A DNA stretch of 64,000 bases from NCBI GenBank assembly GCA_937873665.1, contig CALMYW010000195.1, positions 53,009 to 117,008 on the forward strand, in the 5' to 3' direction. How positions within the stretch are numbered: position 1 is the stretch's first letter; each line of letters starts with the position of its first letter. The position numbers and the translations under genes are program-made. The notes below the pieces were generated by a model. It saw nothing but the letters and a program-made list of their open reading frames with translations, did not search any database and was not told the origin of the DNA. Positions 1 through 9,622 of this stretch are shown here, one piece after another. The DNA comes from an uncultured Sphingorhabdus sp. (lineage in GTDB: Bacteria; Pseudomonadota; Alphaproteobacteria; Sphingomonadales; Sphingomonadaceae).

Positions 1-387
1 CGTTTGCTCGAATTGCCGACGCTGGTCCGCGAGCTGGTGATCGAAGGCAAATTGTCGATGGGTCATGCGCGCGCTTTGCTGGGCAGCGATGATTGCGCCC
101 GTCTGGCGGCGGTGGTCGTCAAGCAAGGTCTGTCGGTTCGCCAGACCGAGGCATTGGTTCGCCGCTCGCGTGTCCAAGAGGGCAAGGCCCCCAAACCGCG
201 TATTCAGCAAGGCTCGAACAACGATGCTGATATCCGCGCCGTCGAACAGCATTTGGGCGACCTTCTAGGACTCAAGGTAAAGATCGCACATAAGGGGCAG
301 GGCGGGGCAGGCGCTGTCACCTTCGAGTATCGCAGCCTCGATCAGCTCGACATGCTGTGCCAGCGTTTGACGGGCGAACAATTTTAG
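1..387 (+). CDS. parB: Chromosome-partitioning protein ParB, C-terminal part (truncated by window edge)
   Basis: The reading frame is open from the first base, so the N-terminal CTPase region and most of the central domain lie outside the window. The visible 128 residues begin with the end of the central DNA-binding domain (ELVIEGKLSMGHARALL is a standard ParB core segment), followed by a basic linker of about 35 residues and a C-terminal dimerisation domain ending LDQLDMLCQRLTGEQF. ParB binds parS sites near the origin, spreads on DNA and acts with ParA in segregation. By family habit parA would lie just to the left, and the locus would be near the chromosome origin; neither can be seen here. 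The identification rests on motif order and is secure; only the extent is incomplete. Confidence 0.93.
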   Translation, partial: RLLELPTLVRELVIEGKLSMGHARALLGSDDCARLAAVVVKQGLSVRQTEALVRRSRVQEGKAPKPRIQQGSNNDADIRAVEQHLGDLLGLKVKIAHKGQGGAGAVTFEYRSLDQLDMLCQRLTGEQF

Positions 388-444
388 AGATTTACGCGAT
401 TTTACGGCGAAGTCTTACCGACAAAACGGCACCGTTAATTCCAT

Positions 445-461
445 ATATAATTGTATTATAT
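445..461. promoter_or_regulatory. Perfect AT-rich inverted repeat (7-3-7) upstream of the DUF4402 gene
   Basis: ATATAAT - TGT - ATTATAT is a perfect 7-bp inverted repeat with a 3-base spacer. It lies in a very AT-rich patch about 135 bases before the pilin-like gene, in an otherwise GC-rich chromosome. It could be an operator or part of an extended promoter region. No cognate regulator is encoded next to it. The 210-base parB/DUF4402 gap holds nothing else that I recognise. Confidence 0.4.
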
Positions 462-597
462 GCATTTTATAGGCGAATTAACTATAGCGCGTTAACCATG
501 CGCAGAAGCATCATCTTATGATTCGATGTCCATAAGCGACCGTGAATGCAGTGGGGCATTCCGAATTTTTTAGTTTGTCGCAAAAGGGACCAGATAA

Positions 598-1104
598 ATG
601 ATCAACAAGATGAAGCTTGCGCTTGCTGGCGCAATCGTCGCTACCGGCATGGTATCGAATGCCGCTTATGCTGCCACTGAACAGGCCGATGCCACCGTTC
701 AGGTTCTCGCTGCTGTGGAGCTTTCGGCTGTAACTGACCTTAATTTTGGTGTTGTTGCTGCTTCCGCTGCTGGTGGCACCGTAACGATCGCTGCAGCTTC
801 AGGCGCCACTCCGACGGCCTCGGGTGTTATCGCAATTAGTGGCGGTGCTCCCGCGAGCTTTCAGGTAACGCAGGCAACTGACGGTGAAGTTATTGATCTC
901 ACTGTTGGCAATCCCGCTGCACTCGTCGGTCCGTCGGGTTCGACCCCGATCCCGCTGTCGGGCCTGGCGCTGTCGACCAGCAGCATTACCTACAGCTCAA
1001 CGACACCCGAAACGGTTTACGTTGGTGGTACCATTTCACTTGGGGCCAGCCAGATGGCAGGCACCTACACCGGCACGTTCGACGTGACCGCTGAATATCA
1101 ATAA
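598..1104 (+). CDS. DUF4402 family exported protein, pilin-like subunit
   Basis: A 168-residue secreted protein. Residues 1-26 form a clear Sec signal peptide (basic MINKMK start, hydrophobic core, AYA-A cleavage site). The mature part is Ala/Thr/Ser/Val-rich and free of cysteine, with the DUF4402 pattern: an early LNFGV segment, Gly/Ser/Thr-rich beta strands, and a C-terminal MAGTYTGTFDVTAEYQ strand. DUF4402 proteins are usually encoded with a PapD-like chaperone and an usher-like outer-membrane protein, and exactly those two genes follow. The likely role is therefore the major subunit of a surface fibre or mat. A good Shine-Dalgarno (AGGGA) precedes ATG by about 9 bases. A strong terminator directly follows, so the subunit can be made in excess of the two assembly proteins. 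The family assignment is firm; fibre formation is inferred. Confidence 0.82.
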   Translation: MINKMKLALAGAIVATGMVSNAAYAATEQADATVQVLAAVELSAVTDLNFGVVAASAAGGTVTIAAASGATPTASGVIAISGGAPASFQVTQATDGEVIDLTVGNPAALVGPSGSTPIPLSGLALSTSSITYSSTTPETVYVGGTISLGASQMAGTYTGTFDVTAEYQ

Positions 1105-1141
1105 GAACTGAAATGCAGCCATAGCGCTGCAACCAGACCTC

Positions 1142-1178
1142 AAAAACCCCGGCAGGCCCAGTGCTTGCCGGGGTTTTT
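1142..1178 (+). terminator. Rho-independent terminator after the DUF4402 gene
   Basis: An 8-bp GC stem (CCCCGGCA / TGCCGGGG) is flanked by AAAAA on the 5' side and TTTTT on the 3' side, with an 11-base loop. It starts 37 bases after the pilin-like stop codon and lies before the chaperone gene. It would reduce rather than abolish read-through, giving more subunit than chaperone and usher. Confidence 0.9.
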
Positions 1179-1290
1179 CCTTGGTTCCCGCCGCATCGTT
1201 AGCGGCTTGGTAACCATGTCCTGTTAGTCCGAAATGGAGGGAAACCCGTGTTTCCCATCCGCATTGGACCAGATGAGACAGGTTAAATAT

Positions 1291-2121
1291 ATGAAGTTTC
1301 TTCGGAATATGGCTGTGGCTACATTGAGCGGGCTGGTTGCGATCGCGGCCTTGTCGGGTGCGCCCGCACAGGCTGCTGGCGATTTGCTCGTCGCGCCGAC
1401 ACGCGTCATTCTCGATGGCAAGCGCGGCACACAAGTGATCCTCAACAATGTCGGCGCCGAAGAAACCACCTATCGCATCTCACTCGAGATCAAACGGATG
1501 GGGGAAGACGGCCGTCTGGAGGACATCGATCCGGCTGGAACCAACGAAGCCGAAAAGGCCGCACTGGCGCTGGTCCGCTATGCGCCGCGCCGCGTGACTC
1601 TGCCGCCCAACCAGCCACAGTCGATCCGCATTGGCCTCAATCCCGCCGATACCCTGCCCGATGGTGAATATCGCGTGCATATGCTCTTCCGTGCGATTCC
1701 GAAGACTCAGGCGGTAACCGATGAGGCAGGGGCGAGCGATCTCAAGATCCAGCTGATCCCGCTCTATGGCATCACCATCCCCATCATTGTCCGCAAAGGC
1801 AATCTCTCGGCTACCGCCGCGCTCGCCAACGCCCGTTTGGGCCGCGACGAGGATGGTCCGGTGCTTGAGCTTGATGCGACCCGCAAAGGAACCCGATCGG
1901 TCTATGGCGAATTCCGCGTGATGAAGCCTGGTCAGGCGAAACCGATCATCGTGCAAAAGGGTATCGCCATCTATCCCGAAATCGGCAAGCGCAAGGTCGA
2001 TCTACCGCTCAGCGACGAAGAGGCTGCGGCCATTCGCGGCAGTGAGGTGATCATCGCCTATCATGACACGCCGGAAAATGGCGGCGGGATGATCGCCGAA
2101 CTGCGGACGGTCGTGCGTTGA
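1291..2121 (+). CDS. Periplasmic fimbrial chaperone, PapD-like
   Basis: A 276-residue protein with a signal peptide (MKFLRNMAVATLSGLVAIAA, cleavage near AQAA). The mature N-terminus (LLVAPTRVILDGKRGTQVILNNVG) is the first Ig-like strand pair of PapD-type chaperones, and RYAPRRVTLPPNQPQSIRIGL is the F1-G1 region that donates a strand to the subunit. A second Ig-like domain follows. Such chaperones fold pilin subunits in the periplasm and deliver them to the usher. I chose the ATG that begins the signal peptide; two in-frame starts 18 and 57 bases upstream would put a charged, non-signal-like tail in front. It sits between the DUF4402 subunit gene and the usher-like gene, 32 bases before the latter. 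Confidence 0.85.
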   Translation: MKFLRNMAVATLSGLVAIAALSGAPAQAAGDLLVAPTRVILDGKRGTQVILNNVGAEETTYRISLEIKRMGEDGRLEDIDPAGTNEAEKAALALVRYAPRRVTLPPNQPQSIRIGLNPADTLPDGEYRVHMLFRAIPKTQAVTDEAGASDLKIQLIPLYGITIPIIVRKGNLSATAALANARLGRDEDGPVLELDATRKGTRSVYGEFRVMKPGQAKPIIVQKGIAIYPEIGKRKVDLPLSDEEAAAIRGSEVIIAYHDTPENGGGMIAELRTVVR

Positions 2122-2153
2122 ACGAACGGAGCTGAGCCAGAACGGCAACGGCC

Positions 2154-4838
2154 ATGACGTCGTTTCTTTCCAGACTATGCCGGGGCTTTATAGCCCTGGC
2201 CCTAGCCACCGGAGCCTTATTGGCCCCGGTGGTTCCTGCGTTTGCGGCAGGATGGAAAGCCAATGACGATGACCAGCTGCTGCTTGACGTGCGCGTCGGT
2301 CGCTATCGCGTCGGCGATGGCGTGCGTGGCTATCAGACCGACGCCGGCACCTGCATCGATTTTGCCGATCTGATCATTGCATTCGACCTTCCAGTCCGGC
2401 TCGACAAAAAGTCGCGCCGCGCGACTGGCTGGTTGTTTGAAGAAAGCCGTACCTTCACCCTCGACCGCGAAGCCAATAGAGTACAAATCATGAACAAAAG
2501 TTCGGCGCTTACAGCGTCGGACATTTATGACACCCCCGAAGGCTGGTGTGTTGACAGCAAGGCGCTCAGCCGCTGGCTCGAAGTAACGCTGACACCCGAT
2601 CTCTCCGATGCGTTGCTGGTGGTCAAGGCGGATCGCAAATTGCCCTTCGAAATGGCCGAAGAACGCAAGGAGCGCGCAGCCAAGGTTCGCCCTGCCGCGA
2701 CATTTGACCTACGCACCCTGCCGCAGGCCAAGGATGCCTATCGCTTCTGGCGCACGCCCTCGGTCGACGTCGTGGCGTCAACCGGTTTCACCAAGGAAGC
2801 GCAGGGTTCGGGCAAGTTCAACGCGCGCTATGATATTTTCGCCAGCGGCGAGGTTGCTGGCGCATCCTTCGATGCGCGACTTTCCTCGAATGAAAAGGGC
2901 GTTCCCGAAAGTTTCCGTGTGCGCGCCTATCGCACCAGCGCGGAAGGTGATCTGCTTGGTCCGTTCAAGGCGACGCATTTCGGTGTGGGTGACGTAAATC
3001 TGCCCGCTTCTTTCGTCGGTAGCCAGTCGACACCCGGCCGGGGCCTGTTCGTGACCAACCGGCCGCTCTCGCGTCCCGACAATTTTGATCGCACCAGCTT
3101 CCGTGGCGAATTGCCCGATGGCTGGGATGCCGAACTGTACCGCAATGATCAGCTGATCGGCTATTTCCAGAGCCGCGGCGACGGGCGCTACGAATTTCTC
3201 GATGTGCCTTTGCTCTATGGGCAAAACCGGATGGAAGTCGTGCTCTATGGCCCGCAGGGGCAGATCAAGCGCGACGTCCGGATGATCCCGGTCGGGGCCA
3301 ATTCGATCCCGCCACGTGAAACTTATTATTGGGCAGGGGTCCAGGACGCCGGGCGTGACCTGTTCAACTTCGGTGACAGCGACGACCGACCCTATAATGG
3401 CCTGCGCGCCGGCTTTGGTGTCGAGCGCGGGCTAGATGCGAAGACCTCGATCGGCGCCTCGGCAATCAGCTCGATCTATGAAGGGCGTCGCGACAGCTAT
3501 GCCGAGGCGATGATCCGGCGTGCGGTCGGCCCCACCCTGATCGAAGTGGCGGGTGCGGCCAATATTGATGGAGGTTATGCCATTCGCGGGCAAATGCTGG
3601 GGCAATTCGGCCAGGCGATGGTCGGCGCCCAATCGCTCTGGCTGTTTGGCGGTTTCCGCAGCGAGCAATATCTGCCCGGATTGCGCGCCGAACATATGCT
3701 GTCGGTCGACCACAGCCTGAAAATCGGCAACAAATCGATACCTTATGGCGTCAGCGCGACTTATCGCGAATGGCTGAGCGGCAATAGTTCGCTTGAGGCC
3801 AAGGCAAGAATATCGTTTAATATCAATAACATAAATGCGTCCACCGATCTCATCTGGGAACAGATGAAATTCGCCTTTGGTACAGACCCGCCGCAGAAAC
3901 TCGATGCATTGCTGCGTCTCAGCGGTCGTGTCGGCGGGTTGCGCCTGCGCGGCGAGGCGCGCTTTGGCTTGATGGGCGACAGCGGTTTCAAGGAGTCGCG
4001 GATCACCGGCGAATGGCGCGCGGACGACAAGGCAAATTGGCGGGCCGAGCTGGGCTATGACGCGCTCAACAAGCGCGGACGGGCGACTTTTGGCTATACG
4101 CGGCATTTCGACAAGTTTGCGTTGACCGGCCAGGTCATGGGCGCAACCGATGGTGCGGTTGCCGCACAGCTAAGTGTTGCCTTTAGCATGGGGCCGAACC
4201 CGCATGGCAAGGGCTTCCACATCTCGTCGGAGAAACTGGCGTCAAGCGGTCAGGCAGCGGTGCTGGTCTATCAGGATCTGAACGCGGATGGCGCACGCCA
4301 ATCGAACGAACCCGTTGAAAAAGCGGTAGAAATTACAGCTGGCTTGAATGGCCGCGGAAAAGCTACCGATGACAGAGGCCAAACGATCATTGGTGGGCTG
4401 GAGCCGTACAAGCCGATCCTGATCGGGATCGATGCGGGCAGCCTGCCCGATCCCTATGTGCAGCCGGCCAATAGCGGCATGGTGGTCACCCCGCGTCCGG
4501 GTGTGCCGATCATTGTCGAACTTCCGCTCGTCTCGGCGGGTGAGATTAGCGGCTATCTGCTCAAGGAGGGCGGCAAGGCGCTGAACGGGGTCGATCTGGA
4601 ACTGCTCGACAAGGCAGGCCGTGTCGTGAAAACCACGCGCGTCGAATATGACGGCTTCTTCCTTTTTGAAAGCGTGCCTTATGGGCAGTATCGCCTGCGG
4701 GTGGGCGCGGTCGCTGCGGGCATTGTTGGCGTTCAGCCCGAGATCAGCGTTGCGGCTGCGCTCGATCGCAAGAGCCCGACGGTCGATCTGGGGCAAATCC
4801 TGCTCAAGCCTTCGCAGCGGATCGCAGCAAGCAACTAA
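2154..4838 (+). CDS. Usher-like outer-membrane assembly protein
   Basis: 894 residues with a signal peptide (hydrophobic run at about 8-28, cleavage near AFA-AG). The N-terminal 170 residues hold a Cys pair (GTCIDFAD about residue 65 and EGWCVDS about 125) and look like a periplasmic subunit-binding domain, but not the canonical FimD one. Residues about 200-400 include LFVTNRPL, LPDGWDAELYRNDQLIGYF and LYGQNRMEVVLYGPQGQ, typical of fimbrial usher barrels. Alternating hydrophobic/aromatic strands continue to about 690. The last 200 residues contain two carboxypeptidase-regulatory-like beta-sandwich segments (VLVYQDLNADGARQSNEPV; ISGYLLKEGGKALNGVDLELLDKAG). It probably forms the pore through which DUF4402 subunits are secreted and polymerised. 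The usher call rests on mid-protein motifs plus context; the N-terminus is divergent. Confidence 0.72.
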   Translation: MTSFLSRLCRGFIALALATGALLAPVVPAFAAGWKANDDDQLLLDVRVGRYRVGDGVRGYQTDAGTCIDFADLIIAFDLPVRLDKKSRRATGWLFEESRTFTLDREANRVQIMNKSSALTASDIYDTPEGWCVDSKALSRWLEVTLTPDLSDALLVVKADRKLPFEMAEERKERAAKVRPAATFDLRTLPQAKDAYRFWRTPSVDVVASTGFTKEAQGSGKFNARYDIFASGEVAGASFDARLSSNEKGVPESFRVRAYRTSAEGDLLGPFKATHFGVGDVNLPASFVGSQSTPGRGLFVTNRPLSRPDNFDRTSFRGELPDGWDAELYRNDQLIGYFQSRGDGRYEFLDVPLLYGQNRMEVVLYGPQGQIKRDVRMIPVGANSIPPRETYYWAGVQDAGRDLFNFGDSDDRPYNGLRAGFGVERGLDAKTSIGASAISSIYEGRRDSYAEAMIRRAVGPTLIEVAGAANIDGGYAIRGQMLGQFGQAMVGAQSLWLFGGFRSEQYLPGLRAEHMLSVDHSLKIGNKSIPYGVSATYREWLSGNSSLEAKARISFNINNINASTDLIWEQMKFAFGTDPPQKLDALLRLSGRVGGLRLRGEARFGLMGDSGFKESRITGEWRADDKANWRAELGYDALNKRGRATFGYTRHFDKFALTGQVMGATDGAVAAQLSVAFSMGPNPHGKGFHISSEKLASSGQAAVLVYQDLNADGARQSNEPVEKAVEITAGLNGRGKATDDRGQTIIGGLEPYKPILIGIDAGSLPDPYVQPANSGMVVTPRPGVPIIVELPLVSAGEISGYLLKEGGKALNGVDLELLDKAGRVVKTTRVEYDGFFLFESVPYGQYRLRVGAVAAGIVGVQPEISVAAALDRKSPTVDLGQILLKPSQRIAASN

Positions 4839-4874
4839 CTTGACCGGACAGCCGCAACAGGCTTTGGCAGCGAC

Positions 4875-5717
4875 ATGACAATCGAAACGCTATCAACCAA
4901 TCGCAGTTTCGGCGGAACGCAGGGTGTTTATGCCCATGCCTCTGCCGAAACCGGAACTCGCATGACTTTTTCGGTCTATGTGCCCGACCACGACCCTGGC
5001 TTGAAACTGCCTGCGATCTGGTATCTGTCAGGCCTCACCTGCACCCATGCCAATGTGACGGAGAAGGGCGAGTATCGCCGTGCCTGTGCTGAACTCGGCC
5101 TGATCTTTGTCGCGCCCGACACCTCGCCGCGCGGCGAGGGTGTGGCTGACGATGCCGAAGGCGCTTATGATTTCGGCTTGGGGGCCGGCTTCTATGTCGA
5201 TGCAACCGAGGCACCTTTCGCCCAACATTACCGGATGCGCAGCTATATCGAGAGCGAATTACCCGAACTCATCGCGAACAACTTTCCGGTCAACATGGCT
5301 GCTCAGGGTATCATGGGACATTCGATGGGCGGGCATGGCGCACTGACGATTTCCTTGCGCAATCCGGGGCGTTTTCGTTCAACCTCCGCCTTCGCGCCGA
5401 TCGTTGCGCCGTCGCAGGTGCCGTGGGGGCATAAGGCGCTGGCTGGCTATCTAGGACAGGATCGCGCAGCATGGTCGGAATATGATGCCTGTGCGCTGAT
5501 AGACGGCGGCGCACGTTTTCCGGACCTGCTGGTCGATCAGGGCGAAGCCGACAATTTCCTCGCCGAGCAGTTGAAAACACACCTCCTTGAAGAATCATGC
5601 GCCAAGGCCGGTCAGAAAGCGACGATCCGGATGCAACCCGGTTATGACCATAGCTATTACTTCATCTCCACTTTCATGGCCGATCATCTCGCCTGGCACG
5701 CTGAGCGGCTGAAATGA
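4875..5717 (+). CDS. fghA: S-formylglutathione hydrolase
   Basis: A 280-residue cytoplasmic alpha/beta hydrolase of the esterase D family, which releases formate and glutathione from S-formylglutathione in formaldehyde detoxification. The nucleophile elbow GHSMGGHGAL is at about residues 147-156, and WYLSGLTCTHANVTEKGEYRRACAELGLIFVAPDTSPRGEGV carries the conserved oxyanion and start-of-fold motifs. The catalytic Asp and His are in LLVDQGEADNFL and PGYDHSYYFI. The length matches the family. The partner glutathione-dependent formaldehyde dehydrogenase is not adjacent. mobA follows after 10 bases, so the two are probably cotranscribed. Confidence 0.95.
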   Translation: MTIETLSTNRSFGGTQGVYAHASAETGTRMTFSVYVPDHDPGLKLPAIWYLSGLTCTHANVTEKGEYRRACAELGLIFVAPDTSPRGEGVADDAEGAYDFGLGAGFYVDATEAPFAQHYRMRSYIESELPELIANNFPVNMAAQGIMGHSMGGHGALTISLRNPGRFRSTSAFAPIVAPSQVPWGHKALAGYLGQDRAAWSEYDACALIDGGARFPDLLVDQGEADNFLAEQLKTHLLEESCAKAGQKATIRMQPGYDHSYYFISTFMADHLAWHAERLK

Positions 5718-5727
5718 GGCTGCGCTT

Positions 5728-6237
5728 TTGAGAGTTTTGGGGGCTATCCTCGCAGGCGGGCAATCGCGCCGCTTTGGATCGGACAAGGCCGAAGCGCTTT
5801 TCGAACGACAGGCGCTGCTTGACCATGTTGCCGATGCCTTGCGACCGCAGGTCGCCGGACTGGTTGTTGCGGGGCGCGAATGGCCAGGGCTTCCCAAGGT
5901 CGCCGATTTGCCGGAGGTGGGGATTGGCCCGCTTGGCGGCCTTGCAGGCGCCCTGGATCATGCATGGCGTCATGATTTTGATGCAGTGTTGAGTTCAAGC
6001 TGTGACGTTATTGGGCTGCCCGACGATCTGGAAAAGTGGCTGGGACCCGGTCCTGCGATAGTAGCTGATTTGCCGATTGTCGGTCTATGGCCGGTATCGG
6101 TGCGTGACGAGCTGCTCGACTGGCTTTCGGATTCCGCAAACCGCTCAGTCTATGGGTTCGCGGCCCAGATCGGCGCGCGACGGGTGGAACTTGACACCCC
6201 TTTGCGGAACATCAATCGACCGGAAGACCTGTCATAG
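5728..6237 (+). CDS. mobA: Molybdenum cofactor guanylyltransferase MobA
   Basis: A 169-residue nucleotidyltransferase with the N-terminal signature LGAILAGGQSRRFGSDKA (GTP-binding loop, G-x-S-R-x-F/M-G-x-D-K). Later segments GPLGGLAGAL and SSSCDVIGLP match MobA. It transfers GMP from GTP to molybdopterin to make the bis-MGD cofactor. The start is TTG; there is no in-frame ATG near the signature and the TTG places it at the very N-terminus. At 169 residues it is somewhat shorter than most MobA proteins, mainly in the C-terminal half. Ten bases separate it from fghA. Confidence 0.88.
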   Translation: MRVLGAILAGGQSRRFGSDKAEALFERQALLDHVADALRPQVAGLVVAGREWPGLPKVADLPEVGIGPLGGLAGALDHAWRHDFDAVLSSSCDVIGLPDDLEKWLGPGPAIVADLPIVGLWPVSVRDELLDWLSDSANRSVYGFAAQIGARRVELDTPLRNINRPEDLS

Positions 6238-6283
6238 CAGACTGGCGCGCACCGCTTTCCATGCTTATCTAGGCGAACGAATC

Positions 6284-6357
6284 GCGGGTGTAGCTCAATG
6301 GTAGAGCAGCAGCTTCCCAAGCTGACGACGGGGGTTCGATTCCCCTCACCCGCTCCA
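6284..6357 (+). tRNA. tRNA-Gly (anticodon CCC)
   Basis: A 74-base cloverleaf: acceptor GCGGGTG / CACCCGC, D arm GCTC-AATGGTA-GAGC, anticodon arm GCAGC-TTCCCAA-GCTGA with CCC in the loop, variable loop CGAC, T arm GGGGG-TTCGATT-CCCCT, discriminator T and encoded CCA. It reads GGG codons. The only weak pair is the outer anticodon-stem pair (G-A). Its 3' 17 bases plus GCC recur 76 bases downstream (see the repeat entry). Confidence 0.95.
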
Positions 6358-6417
6358 GCCCTTTCTTCGAACGCGCCGGGTTCGATTATCCGCGCGATGC
6401 GCGTTCGTCTGCGACTC

Positions 6418-6436
6418 CCCCTCACCCGCTCCAGCC
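6418..6436 (+). repeat. Second copy of the tRNA-Gly 3' end (19 bp, 76-bp period)
   Basis: The 19 bases that end the tRNA-Gly gene plus three flanking bases (first copy 6342-6360) recur here without a mismatch, 76 bases downstream, close to one tRNA length. The bases between do not fold as a second tRNA. Either a tandem tRNA decayed, or this is the scar of an integration at a tRNA 3' end (attL/attR-like) with the element lost. It lies in the short leader before pabBC. Confidence 0.7.
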
Positions 6437-6471
6437 TTTTCCAAATCGTTAAAGCCGTTATAGCGTCCACC

Positions 6472-8238
6472 ATGATTGACGCGACCGTGCCCTTTGTCCT
6501 GCTTGATGATGCACGGCGTTGCAATGCGTCGCCTGCCCGGTTGTACACGAGGCCACAAAGAACGATTGTCGCAACCGATGCAGTTGAACTGGAACGTGCT
6601 TTTGAAGAGCTAAAGCAGGCTCAACAGGCAGAGAGGCACGTCGCAGGATTTCTGTCCTACGAAGCTGGATTTGTACTTGAACCGAAACTGTCGGGGAAGC
6701 TTGCAGGGCGGCAAATGCCAACATCACTCTGCTGGTTCGGCATTTTCGACGGCTGTGAAGAAATCGAGGCGGACACAGTTCCAAGCCTGTTGCCCGAACC
6801 CGATGGCAGCTGGTTGGGTGCGATGCGGCCCTCGATCAGTCGCGCCGCCTATGGCGCCGCGTTTGATACGGTCGAAGACTATATAGCGGCAGGGGATATC
6901 TACCAGGCAAACCTGACTTTCAGGGCAAGCGCGCGTTATGCGGGCAATCCGCTCGCGCTCTATGCGGCAATTCGACCACGAGCGGCGGCCGGCTATGGTG
7001 GCGTGATCTGGACTGGGCAGGACTGGTTTCTCTCCTTCTCACCAGAGTTGTTCTTCGCGCTGCGTGACGGCCGGGTTACGGCAAAGCCGATGAAGGGAAC
7101 CGCCATACGCGGAGCAGATCCGATTACTGACAAGGCTTTGGCAGACGAATTGCGCACCGATCCCAAGCAGCGTGCCGAGAATTTGATGATCGTCGATCTG
7201 CTGCGCAATGATCTGTCGCGTATCGCCAAGGCCGCTTCGGTGGAAGTACCGCACCTTTTTGCGGTGGAAAGCTACCCCACGGTTCACCAGATGACCTCAA
7301 CGGTTACGGCGGAGTTGGACAATGGCAAGGATGCGTTCGAATTGCTTCGCGCAATTTATCCTTGTGGTTCGATTACCGGTGCACCGAAGATCCGCGCGAT
7401 GGAGATTATCGACGAGGTAGAGACCAGCCCGCGCGGGATCTATTGCGGCTCAATCGGGCGTATCGATCCCAATGGCGATGCCGCGTTCAACGTTGCCATC
7501 CGCACATTTCACTTGAACGAAGCCGACAAGCAGGCAAGCTTGGGACTTGGTTCGGGGGTGGTTGCGGATTCCGAAGTTGCAACCGAATGGGCAGAATGTC
7601 TGGCCAAGGGGGAATTTGCGCGGGTGCAGCGACGCGATTTTGATCTGATCGAAACCATGCGGTTCGAACCGGCCGCCGGGATATTGCGGCTGGAGCTGCA
7701 TCTGGAGCGGATGAAGGCAAGTGCACAAGCACTCGATTTCGAGTTTGACCGGCATGAGGCGCGTAACCGGCTGCATGCGGCGACATTCCATCTCGATCAT
7801 GACGCCAGGATACGACTGCTTGCCTCGCCCAGCGGCGCATTGGCAATCGAGATTGGAGATGCACCTGCGCCGCTGGCTGGCTGGCAGGTTTCCGTTGTTC
7901 CGCTGCCTGTCGACAATCAGGATTTTCGTTTACGGCACAAGACGACCGATCGGGCCTTTTACGATGATGCGCGCAAAGCGGCGGGCACATCCGAAATTCT
8001 CTTCCACGACAAGCAAGGCTATTTGACCGAAGGCAGTTTCACCTGCCTGTTTGTGGAACGCGACGGGCGTTTGCTCACGCCGCCCCTTCAACGCGGTCTT
8101 TTGCCCTCGGTTTTGCGCCGCGATCTCATCGAAAGCGGAAAGGCATTTGAAGCCGAGTTGACCGTTGCCGACCTTGCAAATGGGTTCCTCCTCGGCAACA
8201 GTTTGCGCGGCTTGATTCCGGCCACAAGGGTTGCGTAA
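6472..8238 (+). CDS. pabB: Aminodeoxychorismate synthase component I fused to 4-amino-4-deoxychorismate lyase (PabB-PabC)
   Basis: A 588-residue fusion. The first 330 residues are the chorismate-binding PabB domain: PMKGTAIRG, the LMIVDLLRNDLSRIA helix, SITGAPKIRAMEII and SGVVADSEVATEW are all present. Residues from about 340 are a class-IV PLP fold aminodeoxychorismate lyase: FDLIETMRFEPAAG, LRHKTTDRAFYDDA, LTEGSFTCLFVERDGRL and LPSVLRRDLI. Together with PabA (not in the window) it makes p-aminobenzoate for folate. I start at ATG 6472 because the open frame upstream runs through the tRNA-Gly gene and cannot be the N-terminus. Fused PabBC proteins are common in alphaproteobacteria. Confidence 0.92.
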   Translation: MIDATVPFVLLDDARRCNASPARLYTRPQRTIVATDAVELERAFEELKQAQQAERHVAGFLSYEAGFVLEPKLSGKLAGRQMPTSLCWFGIFDGCEEIEADTVPSLLPEPDGSWLGAMRPSISRAAYGAAFDTVEDYIAAGDIYQANLTFRASARYAGNPLALYAAIRPRAAAGYGGVIWTGQDWFLSFSPELFFALRDGRVTAKPMKGTAIRGADPITDKALADELRTDPKQRAENLMIVDLLRNDLSRIAKAASVEVPHLFAVESYPTVHQMTSTVTAELDNGKDAFELLRAIYPCGSITGAPKIRAMEIIDEVETSPRGIYCGSIGRIDPNGDAAFNVAIRTFHLNEADKQASLGLGSGVVADSEVATEWAECLAKGEFARVQRRDFDLIETMRFEPAAGILRLELHLERMKASAQALDFEFDRHEARNRLHAATFHLDHDARIRLLASPSGALAIEIGDAPAPLAGWQVSVVPLPVDNQDFRLRHKTTDRAFYDDARKAAGTSEILFHDKQGYLTEGSFTCLFVERDGRLLTPPLQRGLLPSVLRRDLIESGKAFEAELTVADLANGFLLGNSLRGLIPATRVA

Positions 8239-8302
8239 TTTCCGCGCTCGCTCTAGGGGCAGGCGCGCAATCTTGCTTCGTCCAAACTAGCTTCGGGAAT
8301 AA

Positions 8303-9511
<1,209 letters not shown>

Positions 9512-9622
9512 CCGCAAATAGCCAGTTGTTAAGTCGGGCTTAACCAGCGTCATGGTTGAGAAAGCGTCGATGCTGCTCTAGCGGCGGCATCGAAATTTCG
9601 ACTCCAGACTTGAAGCCCTTCG

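Noticed and set aside
6298..6471. Upstream in-frame extension of pabBC
   Set aside because: It runs through the tRNA-Gly gene and the repeated tRNA end; the protein family begins at the ATG 6472.
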